Source: DASUBV01 sp035763085
GTDB lineage: Bacteria > Actinomycetota > Actinomycetes > Streptosporangiales > Streptosporangiaceae
Assembly (NCBI GenBank): GCA_035763085.1
Contig: DASUBV010000167.1
Coordinates: 1 to 15,806, forward strand
Direction: 5' to 3'
DNA length: 15,806 nt
How positions within the stretch are numbered: position 1 is the stretch's first letter; every line of letters starts with the position of its first letter. Positions 1 to 7,440 of this stretch are shown here, one piece after another. The notes under the pieces were generated by a model that did not search any database, had not been told where the DNA came from, and saw only the letters and a list, made by a program, of their open reading frames with translations. Made by a program: the position numbers and the translations under genes.

Positions 1-30
1 GGCACGCTGTCAGCAGGGAGAACGCCACAG

Positions 31-906
31 ATGCCCAGTGACCGGAGCACGCTGCAGCGCGGCCTGCCGGGTGGGGCGGAGCCCCAGTCCTCCTGGCCAG
101 ATCCCACCGCGCCAGCCGGCCGTCGGCTGCCCACGACCCCGCGAGAGCGCAAGCCCGCGCTAGCCGCCCTGGCGGTGCTGCTGATCCTGGGCTGCGCGCT
201 TGGCACGGCCTACCTGGTCATCCAGAGCGGCAAGCGCGTCGCGGCGATCGAGATCACCCAGGAGGTCGGCGAGGGCCAGCGGATCCCGCTGAGCGCGATG
301 ACCGAGGTCCAGATCGCCTCCGATAGCAGCCTGTCCTACGTGCCCTGGAATCAGGCCGCGCAGGTCGCGGGCTACTACGCCGGCAGCTCGATCCCGGCCG
401 GCACGCTGCTGACCAATGCGATGGTGGCGTCGTCCAGCACCTCGACCAAGGGCAAGGCCGTCATGGGCCTGGCCCTGAAGGACGGCCAGCTCCCGCGTGA
501 CCTCCGGGTCGGCCAGCATGTCGACATCTATGAGGTCAGCGACTCGAGCGAGAGCTGCCCCGGCAGCCCCGGCAGCACTCTGGCCGCCAACGCCATTGTG
601 CTGGCCGTGAGTACCCCGTCGGCCTCGGCGGGCAGTGCCGCAGCCGCCGACGTGGAGGTCGCCCTGAGCCCGGCCGACTCGGGCGCGGTGGCCTGCAATG
701 CCTCCAATGGCCTGGTCGGGATCGCCGTCCTGCCCAACGGCGGCCACGGCGCGGGCGCGTCCGGTGCTGGCGCATCCGGGTCGCCAGGACTCGGCAGCAA
801 CGCCCCGGCGCCGGGCAGCAGCTCGCCGGCGGGCGGCGCACCCGCGGGAGGGGCATCGGCTCCCGCCGGCTCGAAGTCAGGGTCGCCGAGCCGCGGAAAT
901 CACTGA
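31..906 (+). CDS. SAF-domain CpaB/RcpC-like pilus assembly membrane protein
   Basis: This 291-residue protein opens the visible part of a Tad pilus operon. Residues 1-42 are a polar, Arg/Pro-rich cytoplasmic leader, and residues 43-64 form one hydrophobic membrane segment. Residues about 70-131 match the SAF/CpaB pattern: a beta-rich stretch followed by a second strand with IPAGTLLT. In CpaB/RcpC relatives this domain sits outside the membrane and helps stabilise the secretin. No secretin gene is seen here, as expected for a Gram-positive, so its partner is unknown. Residues about 238-291 are Gly/Ser/Pro/Ala low complexity, possibly a wall-spanning tether. Cys176 and Cys222 could pair. The ATG is supported by AGGGAG at 15-20. 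The stop lies 3 nt before the next ATG, implying co-translation. The SAF assignment rests on pattern and context, not on a profile search. Confidence 0.72.
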   Translation: MPSDRSTLQRGLPGGAEPQSSWPDPTAPAGRRLPTTPRERKPALAALAVLLILGCALGTAYLVIQSGKRVAAIEITQEVGEGQRIPLSAMTEVQIASDSSLSYVPWNQAAQVAGYYAGSSIPAGTLLTNAMVASSSTSTKGKAVMGLALKDGQLPRDLRVGQHVDIYEVSDSSESCPGSPGSTLAANAIVLAVSTPSASAGSAAAADVEVALSPADSGAVACNASNGLVGIAVLPNGGHGAGASGAGASGSPGLGSNAPAPGSSSPAGGAPAGGASAPAGSKSGSPSRGNH

Positions 907-909
907 TCC

Positions 910-3114
910 ATGGCGCTGATCGTTGTTGCTGCCGACAAGGGCGCGCCGGGGGTGACGACCACGTCGGTGGCGCTGGCCGCGGTCTGGCCCCGGCCGGTGC
1001 TGCTGGCCGAGTGCGATCCGGCGGGCGGTGATGTGGTCTACCGGCTGCAGGCGGCCGACGGCGGCAGGCTCGACCCGCGGCGCGGGCTGCTGAGCCTGGC
1101 CGTAGCCGCCCGCCGCGGCATCCAGCCCAGCCAGGTCTGGGAGCACACGCAGAAGCTGCGTGGCGGCCTGGACGTGCTGGTCGGCATCACCAACGCCGAG
1201 CAGGGTGCCGGGCTGGACCCGATGTGGGGTCAGGTCGGCGAGGCGCTGGCCGGGCTGCGGCAGGGAGACGTGATCGCCGACTGCGGCCGTATCGGCCCGG
1301 AGGGCCGCCATTACGATTTGCTCGCCCGTGCCGATGCCGTGGTGCTGATCGCCCGGGCCAGTCTTGGCGACATGGTGCGGCTGCGCGACCGGGTGAACGT
1401 CGTGGAAGCCGCCCTGCGGCGCCGCGCCGGAACCGCGAGCCGGATCGGCATCGTGGTCATCGCCGACTACAAGCACTTCTCGGCCGCGCTCGCGGAGGTA
1501 CGCCAGGTGCTCGGCCGGGCCGAGTCGCCCGTCAGCGTGCTGGGCGGCCTTGCCTTCGAGCCGAAGAGCGCCGAGCTGCTCAGCGGCGAGTGGGGTGGCA
1601 AGCTCGACAAGTCCTTGCTGATCAGGACCGCCCGCGAGATCGCCTCCGGCCTGGCCGGGGCGCTGCCGGCTCCCCAGCACCGCCCGCCGGAGCAGGCAGC
1701 GCTGCCGGCCCCGGAGCCGCCGGCCTCGGCACGGGCCGCCCCGGAACTGTCCGGCCGGGCCGCGCCCGGCGTGCAGCCCGGCGCTTCGGTGCCCGGTCAG
1801 CAGCAGCGCCGCGGCCGACGGGGGGTCGCGGGGCAGCCCATCGCTCAGCCCGCGAGCCCGGCCGCGCCAGCCAGCCCGGCTCTGCCCGGCTATTCTCCGC
1901 CGCCGGTCATGCCCGCTGCCTCCGCCGGCCCTCCTCCGGCAGGACCACCTGCCGATCCACGCCCGTTTCCGCCGGTGCGGGACTGGTCTCAGATGACGCC
2001 CGCGCCGAGCCCGGTCTCTTCGCCGCCAGCAACGCCCGCGCCGACGGCGTTCCCGTCCCCGGTGTCGGCTCCCGGCACGACCGCCTCGCCGTTCCCTACG
2101 GCGAGTCCGGACGCGCCAGGGGCCGCACCGCCGCTGGCGGCATCGCACCCGCCGGCGCCGTCACACCACCTGGCGCCGTCGCAGGCACCCGACCGCCCGG
2201 GGGGCCGGGTACCCGACGACCGGATACCCATGGATCCGTTGTCGCGGGAGCCGCAGCCGCGCGGTGGTACCTGGCCCATGCCGGGCTCGCCTGTGCCGGA
2301 TCGGCAGGCGCCTGACCGGCTCGTGCCCGAACCGCCGCTCGCCGCGCTGCCACCGCTGCCGCCCGTGCCGCACGCGGATCCCGCCGCGCCTGCGAACTCG
2401 GCTGCGCTGCCCCCCGCCGCTCCCGCAGCGGCGCCGCCGACCAGCCCTAGGCCCGCCGGCCCTGACCCCGTTAGCCCAGGGACGGACAGTCGCGCGTCGG
2501 CCGCGGGGACGCCGCTGCGTCAGGTGCCGGGAGATCAGACCTACGGAGCAGCGGTCCTACCGCCGCTGACTGAGGCGGATCGAGAGCCTGGCCGCGCGGG
2601 CCGGAACGGCAAGAGCCAGCCCGAGCCGGGAAATGGCCTGCTGGGACCGGCCTACGATTCCCCCGACTGGCACCGGACCAGCCCGCCGCCCGGGCCTGCC
2701 GACTCGCGGCCGTCAGCGCGTGCCGGAACTGACCCCGCTGGTCGCCCCGGCCAGCAGGCTCCGGTGCTGCGCGGCGCCGTACTGCCGCCCGCGGCCTCGC
2801 CGGATCCCCGCGAGCGGGCCCGGCGCGAGCAGTCCGGACATCAGCAGCCGGGCAACCAGCAGCCGAGTCACCAGCAGCCCGGGCGCGAGCAGCCGGGTCA
2901 CCGGCAGCAGTCGGATTGGTGGACGGCGCCCGACCCGTGGACCCCGGCCGATCAGGCAGCCACCGATCACGCCGCACGCGATCCCGGCGCAGGCGACTAC
3001 GGCTCCTATGATCACGGCTCCTATGACCACGGGGCAGCCAGCGGCGGACGCGGCCGGCATGCCGGATCGCTGGACGGCCCGCAGGCGCCTGCCGCCGACC
3101 CGGGCGGACGGTAG
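910..3114 (+). CDS. TadZ/CpaE-like MinD-fold protein with atypical Walker A and long Pro-rich tail
   Basis: This 734-residue protein has a MinD/ParA-like domain at residues 1-250 and a Pro/Ala-rich tail over the rest. The N-terminal strand is followed by DKGAPGVTTTS at 9-19. This resembles the deviant Walker A KGGxGKTT but has Val15 where the second lysine should be. ECDPAGGDV at 34-42 matches the ParA-type segment carrying the catalytic Asp, and VIADCGRI at 121-128 matches the Walker B region. TadZ/CpaE proteins mark the pole or assembly site of Tad pili and partner the TadA ATPase, whose gene follows after 4 nt. The tail contains five 5-residue Gln/Pro repeats (643-667) and two GSYDH repeats (698-707) and looks disordered. 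Its length far exceeds typical TadZ/CpaE. ATP binding is plausible, but hydrolysis is doubtful. Translation probably couples with the gene upstream (3-nt gap). Confidence 0.75.
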   Translation: MALIVVAADKGAPGVTTTSVALAAVWPRPVLLAECDPAGGDVVYRLQAADGGRLDPRRGLLSLAVAARRGIQPSQVWEHTQKLRGGLDVLVGITNAEQGAGLDPMWGQVGEALAGLRQGDVIADCGRIGPEGRHYDLLARADAVVLIARASLGDMVRLRDRVNVVEAALRRRAGTASRIGIVVIADYKHFSAALAEVRQVLGRAESPVSVLGGLAFEPKSAELLSGEWGGKLDKSLLIRTAREIASGLAGALPAPQHRPPEQAALPAPEPPASARAAPELSGRAAPGVQPGASVPGQQQRRGRRGVAGQPIAQPASPAAPASPALPGYSPPPVMPAASAGPPPAGPPADPRPFPPVRDWSQMTPAPSPVSSPPATPAPTAFPSPVSAPGTTASPFPTASPDAPGAAPPLAASHPPAPSHHLAPSQAPDRPGGRVPDDRIPMDPLSREPQPRGGTWPMPGSPVPDRQAPDRLVPEPPLAALPPLPPVPHADPAAPANSAALPPAAPAAAPPTSPRPAGPDPVSPGTDSRASAAGTPLRQVPGDQTYGAAVLPPLTEADREPGRAGRNGKSQPEPGNGLLGPAYDSPDWHRTSPPPGPADSRPSARAGTDPAGRPGQQAPVLRGAVLPPAASPDPRERARREQSGHQQPGNQQPSHQQPGREQPGHRQQSDWWTAPDPWTPADQAATDHAARDPGAGDYGSYDHGSYDHGAASGGRGRHAGSLDGPQAPAADPGGR
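2836..2910 (+). repeat. Five tandem 15-nt units encoding Gln/Pro-rich pentapeptides
   Basis: Five in-frame 15-nt units at 2836, 2851, 2866, 2881 and 2896 encode GHQQP, GNQQP, SHQQP, GREQP and GHRQQ in the tail of the TadZ-like protein. The units are similar rather than identical (core CAGCAGCC), so this is an aged coding repeat, not a recent microsatellite. Confidence 0.85.
3001..3030 (+). repeat. Two tandem 15-nt GSYDH-encoding units
   Basis: GGCTCCTATGATCAC is followed directly by GGCTCCTATGACCAC, two in-frame copies with one silent difference. They encode GSYDH twice near the C-terminus of the TadZ-like protein. The Tyr/Asp/His content stands out from the surrounding Pro/Ala tail. Confidence 0.88.
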
Positions 3115-3118
3115 CGGC

Positions 3119-4423
3119 ATGGACCACAGCCTGGTCAAGCGCCTGCGGGCCGAGGTCGGCGACCGGCTCGCGGAGCAGCGCCGCGTGGATGCGGCCACCG
3201 GCACGCCCCCCATGTCGGGGGAAGATGAGCGGCAGTTCGCCCGGGCCCTGGTGGCGCAGGTCCTAGAGGACCACGCGCGCAGCGAGGTTACCTCCGGGCG
3301 TACCCCGCCTAACGCCCAGGAAGAGGAAGACCTCGCCGCTGCCATTCACGCCGCGCTGTTCGGCGTCGGGCGGCTTCAGCCGCTGCTGGAAGACCTGCAG
3401 ATCGAGAACATCGACATCAACGGCTACGACCGGGTCTTCCTTGGCTACTCCGACGGCCGCGAGGTCATGGGCGAGCCGGTGGCCGAGAGCGACGAGGAAC
3501 TGATCGAGCTGATCCAGGTCCTGGCCGCCTACTCCGGCCTGTCCAGCCGCCCGTTCGATACCGCCAACCCGCAGCTGGACCTGCGGCTGCCGGACGGATC
3601 CCGGCTCTCGGCGGTCATGGATGTCACGGCTCGGCCGGCCATCTCCATCCGCCGCGCCCGGCTGGGCAAGGTGTTCCTGGCTGACCTGGTCGGCAACGGC
3701 ACGCTGTCGGCGGAGGCCGCTACCTTCCTGGCCGCGGCCACCTCCGCGCGCAAGAACATCATGATCGCGGGCGCGACCAACGCCGGGAAGACGACGCTGC
3801 TGCGCGCGATCGCCAACCAGATCCCGCCCGATGAACGCCTCATCACCGTGGAGCGCTCGCTGGAACTGGGCCTGGACCATTTTGCTGACCTGCACCCGAA
3901 CGTGGTCGCCTTCGAGGAGCGGCTGCCGAACATGGAAGGCCAGGGCGCGATCTCCATGGCCGAGCTCGTCCGCCGGTCGCTGCGGATGAACCCCAGCCGG
4001 GTCATTGTCGGCGAGGTGCTCGGCGACGAGATCGTCACCATGCTGAACGCGATGTCGCAGGGCAACGACGGGTCGCTGTCCACCATCCACTCCAACTCCT
4101 CGCTGGAGGTGTTCAACCGCATCTCCACCTACGCCATCCAGTCCACGGAGCGGCTGCCAGTAGAGGCGACGCACATGCTGATCGGCGGCGCCATCGACTT
4201 CGTCGTCTTCGTGCAGAAGCGCAACGAGTACGCCCAGGGCGGGCGGCTGCGCCGGTTCGTAGGCAGCATCCGGGAGGTCACCGGCGTGGACGGGCGGGTG
4301 CTGTCGAGCGAGGTGTTCGCGCCGGGACCCGACGGGCGCGCCCTGCCGCATGCTCCGGTCTCCTGCGTTGAGGACCTGGCCGAGCATGGCTACCTGGCGA
4401 GCAGCACCGGGGGGCGCTGGTGA
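3119..4423 (+). CDS. tadA: TadA/CpaF-family pilus assembly ATPase
   Basis: A 434-residue secretion/pilus ATPase that would power Flp pilus assembly at the inner face of the membrane, working with TadB and TadC. The N-terminal domain holds the family phrase IENIDINGYDRVFL (95-108). The C-terminal RecA-like domain has Walker A GATNAGKTT (218-226), an Asp-box equivalent ITVERSLELGL (242-252), Walker B region RVIVGEVLGDE (294-304) and His box GSLSTIHSNS (318-327). Two differences from the textbook pattern are ERS in place of an acidic Asp-box ED pair, and VGEVLG in place of VGEVRG. I believe these belong to an actinobacterial subgroup. The frame stays open back to 2633, but that part overlaps the Pro-rich tail and is not ATPase-like. 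ATG 3119, 4 nt after the upstream stop, begins the conserved LVKRLRAEV helix. Confidence 0.93.
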   Translation: MDHSLVKRLRAEVGDRLAEQRRVDAATGTPPMSGEDERQFARALVAQVLEDHARSEVTSGRTPPNAQEEEDLAAAIHAALFGVGRLQPLLEDLQIENIDINGYDRVFLGYSDGREVMGEPVAESDEELIELIQVLAAYSGLSSRPFDTANPQLDLRLPDGSRLSAVMDVTARPAISIRRARLGKVFLADLVGNGTLSAEAATFLAAATSARKNIMIAGATNAGKTTLLRAIANQIPPDERLITVERSLELGLDHFADLHPNVVAFEERLPNMEGQGAISMAELVRRSLRMNPSRVIVGEVLGDEIVTMLNAMSQGNDGSLSTIHSNSSLEVFNRISTYAIQSTERLPVEATHMLIGGAIDFVVFVQKRNEYAQGGRLRRFVGSIREVTGVDGRVLSSEVFAPGPDGRALPHAPVSCVEDLAEHGYLASSTGGRW

Positions 4424-5334
4424 CCCCCGTGATGTCGGCCAGCCCGCTGCTCGCCGTGCTGATCGGAGCCGCCGGGGGAGCTGCGCTGCTGCTGCTGATT
4501 GTCGCGCTCCGCGGCCTGCCGCCCGCCCAGGCCAGCAGCCGGGCCGCCCGGCTGGAGCGGCTGCTGCGCGACCTCGTCGGCCCGCGCGGCGCCGTGGCGC
4601 TGATCGCGGGCGTTCTGGCGCTGATTGCCACCGGCTGGGTTGTGGCCGGGATCGGCGCGGTGTTGCTGGTGCTCGGCTGGCGCAGCCTGGGCGGCGCGGC
4701 CTCTGAGCGTCGCGCCATGACCCGGCTGGAGGCACTGGCCACCTGGACGGAGTCGCTGCGCGACACCATTGCCGGCGCGGTCGGCCTGGAGCAGGCGATC
4801 CCCGCCTCCCTGCGGGCGGCCGCCCCGTCACTGCAGGAGCCCCTGGCCCGGCTGGTGAACCGGCTGCACACCCGGGTGCCGATGGCCGATGCGCTGCAGC
4901 GATTCGCCGACGACCTGGATGATCCCACCGCCGACCTGATCATCGCGGGCCTGATCATCAATGCCCGGCTGCGCGGGCCCGGCCTGCGGGACCTGCTGGG
5001 CGCCCTGTCGGGATCGGTCCGCGAGGAGCTCGACATGCGCCGGAAGGTCAACTCGGAGCGTCGCTCGACCCGGCGCAGCGCCCAGATCGTGATCATCGTG
5101 TCGGTCGGGCTGGCGGCGGGCCTGGCAGTTTTCAACAAGGGCTATGTCCAGGGCTATAACAGCCTGGCTGGCCAGGCGGTCCTGGTCGTTGTCGTCGGGC
5201 TGTACGTCGCGGGGTTCATCTGGATGCGCAAGCTGGCCACGTTCCAGACCGCGGAGCGCCTCCTGGTCGGTCCCGTGGCCCGGCCTCCTGCCGAGGGCCC
5301 CCCGGCCGGAGCCGCGAGGAGCAGTGCGTCATGA
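4420..5334 (+). CDS. tadB: TadB-like type II secretion F-domain inner-membrane platform protein
   Basis: A 304-residue integral membrane protein forming, with TadC, the platform on which the TadA ATPase acts to polymerise pilin. Hydrophobic segments lie at about 9-30, 57-86, 221-238 and 250-268. The T2SSF cytoplasmic domain lies between the second and third, at about 102-220, with typical helices ALATWTESLRDTIAGAVGLE (105-124) and DLIIAGLIINARLRGPGLRD (172-191). The GTG at 4420 overlaps the tadA stop as GTGA, a usual sign of translational coupling, and a G-run just upstream may serve as ribosome binding site. An in-frame ATG at 4432 is an alternative start that would remove four residues. The short C-terminal Pro/Ala tail is of no known role. 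Confidence 0.88.
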   Translation: MTPVMSASPLLAVLIGAAGGAALLLLIVALRGLPPAQASSRAARLERLLRDLVGPRGAVALIAGVLALIATGWVVAGIGAVLLVLGWRSLGGAASERRAMTRLEALATWTESLRDTIAGAVGLEQAIPASLRAAAPSLQEPLARLVNRLHTRVPMADALQRFADDLDDPTADLIIAGLIINARLRGPGLRDLLGALSGSVREELDMRRKVNSERRSTRRSAQIVIIVSVGLAAGLAVFNKGYVQGYNSLAGQAVLVVVVGLYVAGFIWMRKLATFQTAERLLVGPVARPPAEGPPAGAARSSAS

Positions 5335-6236
5335 CGGTTGCGCTCATCATCGGTGCCGCGGGCGGCCTGGCGCTGTTCCTGCTCATCTACGCCCTGATCC
5401 CGCGCCGGGCGACGCTGGCCCGGCAGGTGGCGGCCTTCGATGCCCGGCCGGCCGTGGCCGCCCGCGCATCGAGGCATCTGCTCGACGGGCAGGAGAGCGA
5501 GGTCAGCAAGCGGCTCGGGAAGGCGCTGGCCGCGTTCTGCGCCGAGCAGGGCTGGGAGTTCCCGTCGCTGCGCGCGAACCTGTCACTGATCGGCAAGTCA
5601 TTCGAGAACTACCTGGCTACTAAGGTCCTGCTGGCGCTGTTCGGGTTCATCCTCGGCCCGCTGCTGCTGGCGGCGGCGACGGCAGCGGGGATCAGCGTGC
5701 CGTTTGTCATCCCGCTGTGGACGGGCCTGGTGCTGGCCGGGCTGTTCTTCTTCCTGCCCGACCTCGAGGTCAAGCAGAAGGCGGACGCTCGGCGGCGTGA
5801 CTTCCGGCACGCCATCGGCGCCTTCCTGGACCTGGTGTCGATGAACCTGGCGGGCGGCCGCGGGGTGCCCGAGGCGCTGATGGCGGCCAGCGAGATCGGC
5901 TCCGGCTGGGCGCTGGGCCGGATCAGGGACGCGCTCGCCGGCGCCCGGATCACCGGCCTGACGCCGTGGCAGGCGCTCGGCGCGCTGGGTGACGAGGTCC
6001 GGGTGGATGAACTGCGGGATCTGGCCGCCGCGCTCAGCCTGGTCGCCGAGGACGGTGCCAAGGTGCGCGAGTCGCTCAGCGCCCGGGCGGCCAGCCTGCG
6101 CCGTCGCCAGCTGGCCGACCTGGAGGGCCAGGCAGGCGAGAAGTCCCAGTCCATGCTGGTCGCTCAGATGCTGCTGTGCGCCGGCTTCCTGATCTTTCTC
6201 ACCTTTCCCGTGGTGGGAGTGCTCCTTGGCACGTAA
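5331..6236 (+). CDS. tadC: TadC-like type II secretion F-domain inner-membrane platform protein
   Basis: A 301-residue partner of TadB in the pilus assembly platform. Membrane segments lie at about 4-22, 97-118, 122-143 and 276-300. The F-domain spans about 155-270, containing FRHAIGAFLDLVSMNLAGGR (158-177), in which the LDL-N-AGG pattern is typical of this family, and LRDLAAALSLVAEDGAKVRE (228-247). The start ATG overlaps the tadB stop as ATGA, and GAGGAG at 5316-5321 is a good ribosome binding site at 9-nt spacing. The usual TadB-TadC pairing and order downstream of TadA support the call. The cytoplasmic stretch between TM1 and TM2 (23-96) is short and polar. Confidence 0.88.
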   Translation: MTVALIIGAAGGLALFLLIYALIPRRATLARQVAAFDARPAVAARASRHLLDGQESEVSKRLGKALAAFCAEQGWEFPSLRANLSLIGKSFENYLATKVLLALFGFILGPLLLAAATAAGISVPFVIPLWTGLVLAGLFFFLPDLEVKQKADARRRDFRHAIGAFLDLVSMNLAGGRGVPEALMAASEIGSGWALGRIRDALAGARITGLTPWQALGALGDEVRVDELRDLAAALSLVAEDGAKVRESLSARAASLRRRQLADLEGQAGEKSQSMLVAQMLLCAGFLIFLTFPVVGVLLGT

Positions 6237-6269
6237 GGCACAGGCCGCACAGTGGGGGCGGCAGAAGGC

Positions 6270-6275
6270 GGAGGA
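6270..6275 (+). promoter_or_regulatory. Strong ribosome binding site fixing the pilin start
   Basis: GGAGGA ends 5 nt before ATG 6281. It selects this ATG over the open frame that runs back into tadC, and fits the high translation a major pilin needs. Confidence 0.75.
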
Positions 6276-6280
6276 ATAAC

Positions 6281-6490
6281 ATGACGCAGCTGAGCACGGT
6301 CTGGGGCTTGAGCCGTACCTTCCTGCATGTTCACCTGGAGCGGCTGCGGACCGCAGCCCGCGAGCAGGACCGGGGCGCATCAGCCGTGGAGCTCGCGGTG
6401 ATCACCGCGGTGATCCTCGGCATTGCCATCGCGCTGCTGGTTGTCATCGGGAATTTCGTCACCGGGGAAAGCAGCAAGATCCACGGCTGA
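6281..6490 (+). CDS. Short Flp-like pilin / class III prepilin
   Basis: A 69-residue small secreted-pilin candidate. A basic leader of 32 residues ends in DRG (30-32), followed by ASAVELAV and a hydrophobic helix up to about residue 59. Cleavage after Gly32 would leave Ala at +1 and Glu37 at +5, the hallmark of type IV/Flp prepilins. The next residue is Leu rather than the Tyr of classical Flp (GxxxxEY), so it is Flp-like but also close to TadE-type pseudopilins. The mature form would be about 37 residues, mostly one helix plus a short polar end. The gene follows tadC after 44 nt with a strong ribosome binding site, the usual position of a major pilin in actinobacterial Tad loci. No prepilin peptidase gene is in the window. 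Confidence 0.78.
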   Translation: MTQLSTVWGLSRTFLHVHLERLRTAAREQDRGASAVELAVITAVILGIAIALLVVIGNFVTGESSKIHG

Positions 6491-6506
6491 CGCGGCGTAC
6501 ATCGTC

Positions 6507-6956
6507 ATGTCCGGTCTCCGCGCGCGGTGGCGCAGGCATGTTCACGGCTCTGATCGCGGCTCCAGCGTGATCGAGCTAGCCGTCCTCACGCCTGCGCTGA
6601 TGATGCTGTGCATGCTGATCCTGCAGTTCGGGCTGTGGTTCAACGCCCGGCAGGTAGCGCTGGCATCGGCCCAGGCGGGCGCGACGGTGGCGCGCGAAGA
6701 GGCGTTCAGCCAGCCGGGCGGCTGGCAGTCAGACGCGCAGGCCGCCGCCCAGAACTACTACGACAGCCTGCACACCGGCCTGCTGACCAGGGTCGCGCCC
6801 CACGCTCACGGCAGTCCGATGACGAATGTCTACGTAACGGTTACGGGCCCGCTGGCCTACACCGTCTTCCCGTTCTTCAAGATCAACCTGACCATTACCG
6901 AGACCGCCGGGGGGCCCGTGGAGTGCTTCCGGCCGGCCGGCCAGAACGGCTGCTGA
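6507..6956 (+). CDS. TadE-like pseudopilin (first copy)
   Basis: A 149-residue TadE-like minor pilin. A basic leader ends DRG (16-18), then SSVIELAVLTPALMMLCMLI; cleavage after Gly18 would place Glu23 at +5. The helix runs to about residue 45 and is followed by ARQVALASAQAGATVAREEA, the long amphipathic helix common in TadE/TadG. The rest is a small secreted domain with beta-like segments NVYVTVTG and KINLTITE. The protein ends in a cysteine, with another nine residues earlier (C140 and C149), which could form a loop. ATG 6507 lies 16 nt after the pilin stop. No clear ribosome binding site is visible, so translation probably depends on coupling. The frame is open further back, but only within the pilin gene. 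Confidence 0.78.
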   Translation: MSGLRARWRRHVHGSDRGSSVIELAVLTPALMMLCMLILQFGLWFNARQVALASAQAGATVAREEAFSQPGGWQSDAQAAAQNYYDSLHTGLLTRVAPHAHGSPMTNVYVTVTGPLAYTVFPFFKINLTITETAGGPVECFRPAGQNGC

Positions 6957-6957
6957 C

Positions 6958-7440
6958 ATGCCCGCGACAGTCCCTGGCGCAGGACGCGAACGCCGCGGCG
7001 TCCGCCACGCCCGCCAGCCTGACCGCGGCTCGATGACGGTCGAGCTGGCTGTCATCGCGCCGGGCCTGATCCTGCTGCTGCTGCTGATCGGCGCGGCCGG
7101 GCGGGTGGTGGAGTCCCAGGGGCACATTGACGGTGCCGCGCGCGATGCGGCCCGGGCCGCCTCGCTGGCGCAGTCGCCCGGCCAGGCCAGCCAGCTGGCC
7201 CTGCAGTCGGCCAGCGCTGACCTGGGGACCGGGTGGTGCGCCGCGGGCAGCGTCAGCGCCCAGGTGGCCGGGTTCCCGGCGGGGCTGGCCGGCCCGGGCC
7301 AGGACGTGACGGTGACCGTCACCTGCGACGTGAACATGAGCCCGTTCACGATGCTGGGCTTCCGCCCGGCAATGCAGTTCACCGGGACCGGGGTCGCGCC
7401 GCTGGATCCCTTCACCTGCCGGAGTGCGACCGCATGCTGA
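6958..7440 (+). CDS. TadE-like pseudopilin (second copy)
   Basis: A 160-residue TadE-like minor pilin. A basic leader ends DRG (22-24), followed by SMTVELAVIAPGLILLLLLI; cleavage after Gly24 puts Glu29 at +5. The following segment GHIDGAARDAARAASLAQSP is the typical TadE helix. The secreted part holds four cysteines, in WCAAGS, TCDVN, FTCRS and the final residue, suggesting up to two disulfides outside the cell. The start is separated from the previous stop by one base (TGACATG), and no strong ribosome binding site is visible, so re-initiation after the upstream gene is likely. It is related in plan to the gene before it but clearly diverged, consistent with an old duplication or two distinct minor pilins forming a tip complex. 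Confidence 0.78.
   Translation: MPATVPGAGRERRGVRHARQPDRGSMTVELAVIAPGLILLLLLIGAAGRVVESQGHIDGAARDAARAASLAQSPGQASQLALQSASADLGTGWCAAGSVSAQVAGFPAGLAGPGQDVTVTVTCDVNMSPFTMLGFRPAMQFTGTGVAPLDPFTCRSATAC

Noticed and set aside
877..2148. Long open minus-strand frame across the TadZ-like gene
   Set aside because: An Arg-rich shadow typical of GC-rich DNA opposite a real gene; no motifs or ribosome binding site.
2633..3118. Upstream extension of the tadA frame
   Set aside because: It overlaps the Pro-rich tail of the previous gene and reads as Arg/Pro/Ser low complexity; family-like sequence starts at ATG 3119.
3263..4831. 522-codon open minus-strand frame opposite tadA and tadB
   Set aside because: The plus strand encodes clear ATPase and platform motifs; the antisense translation is low complexity without a recognisable domain.
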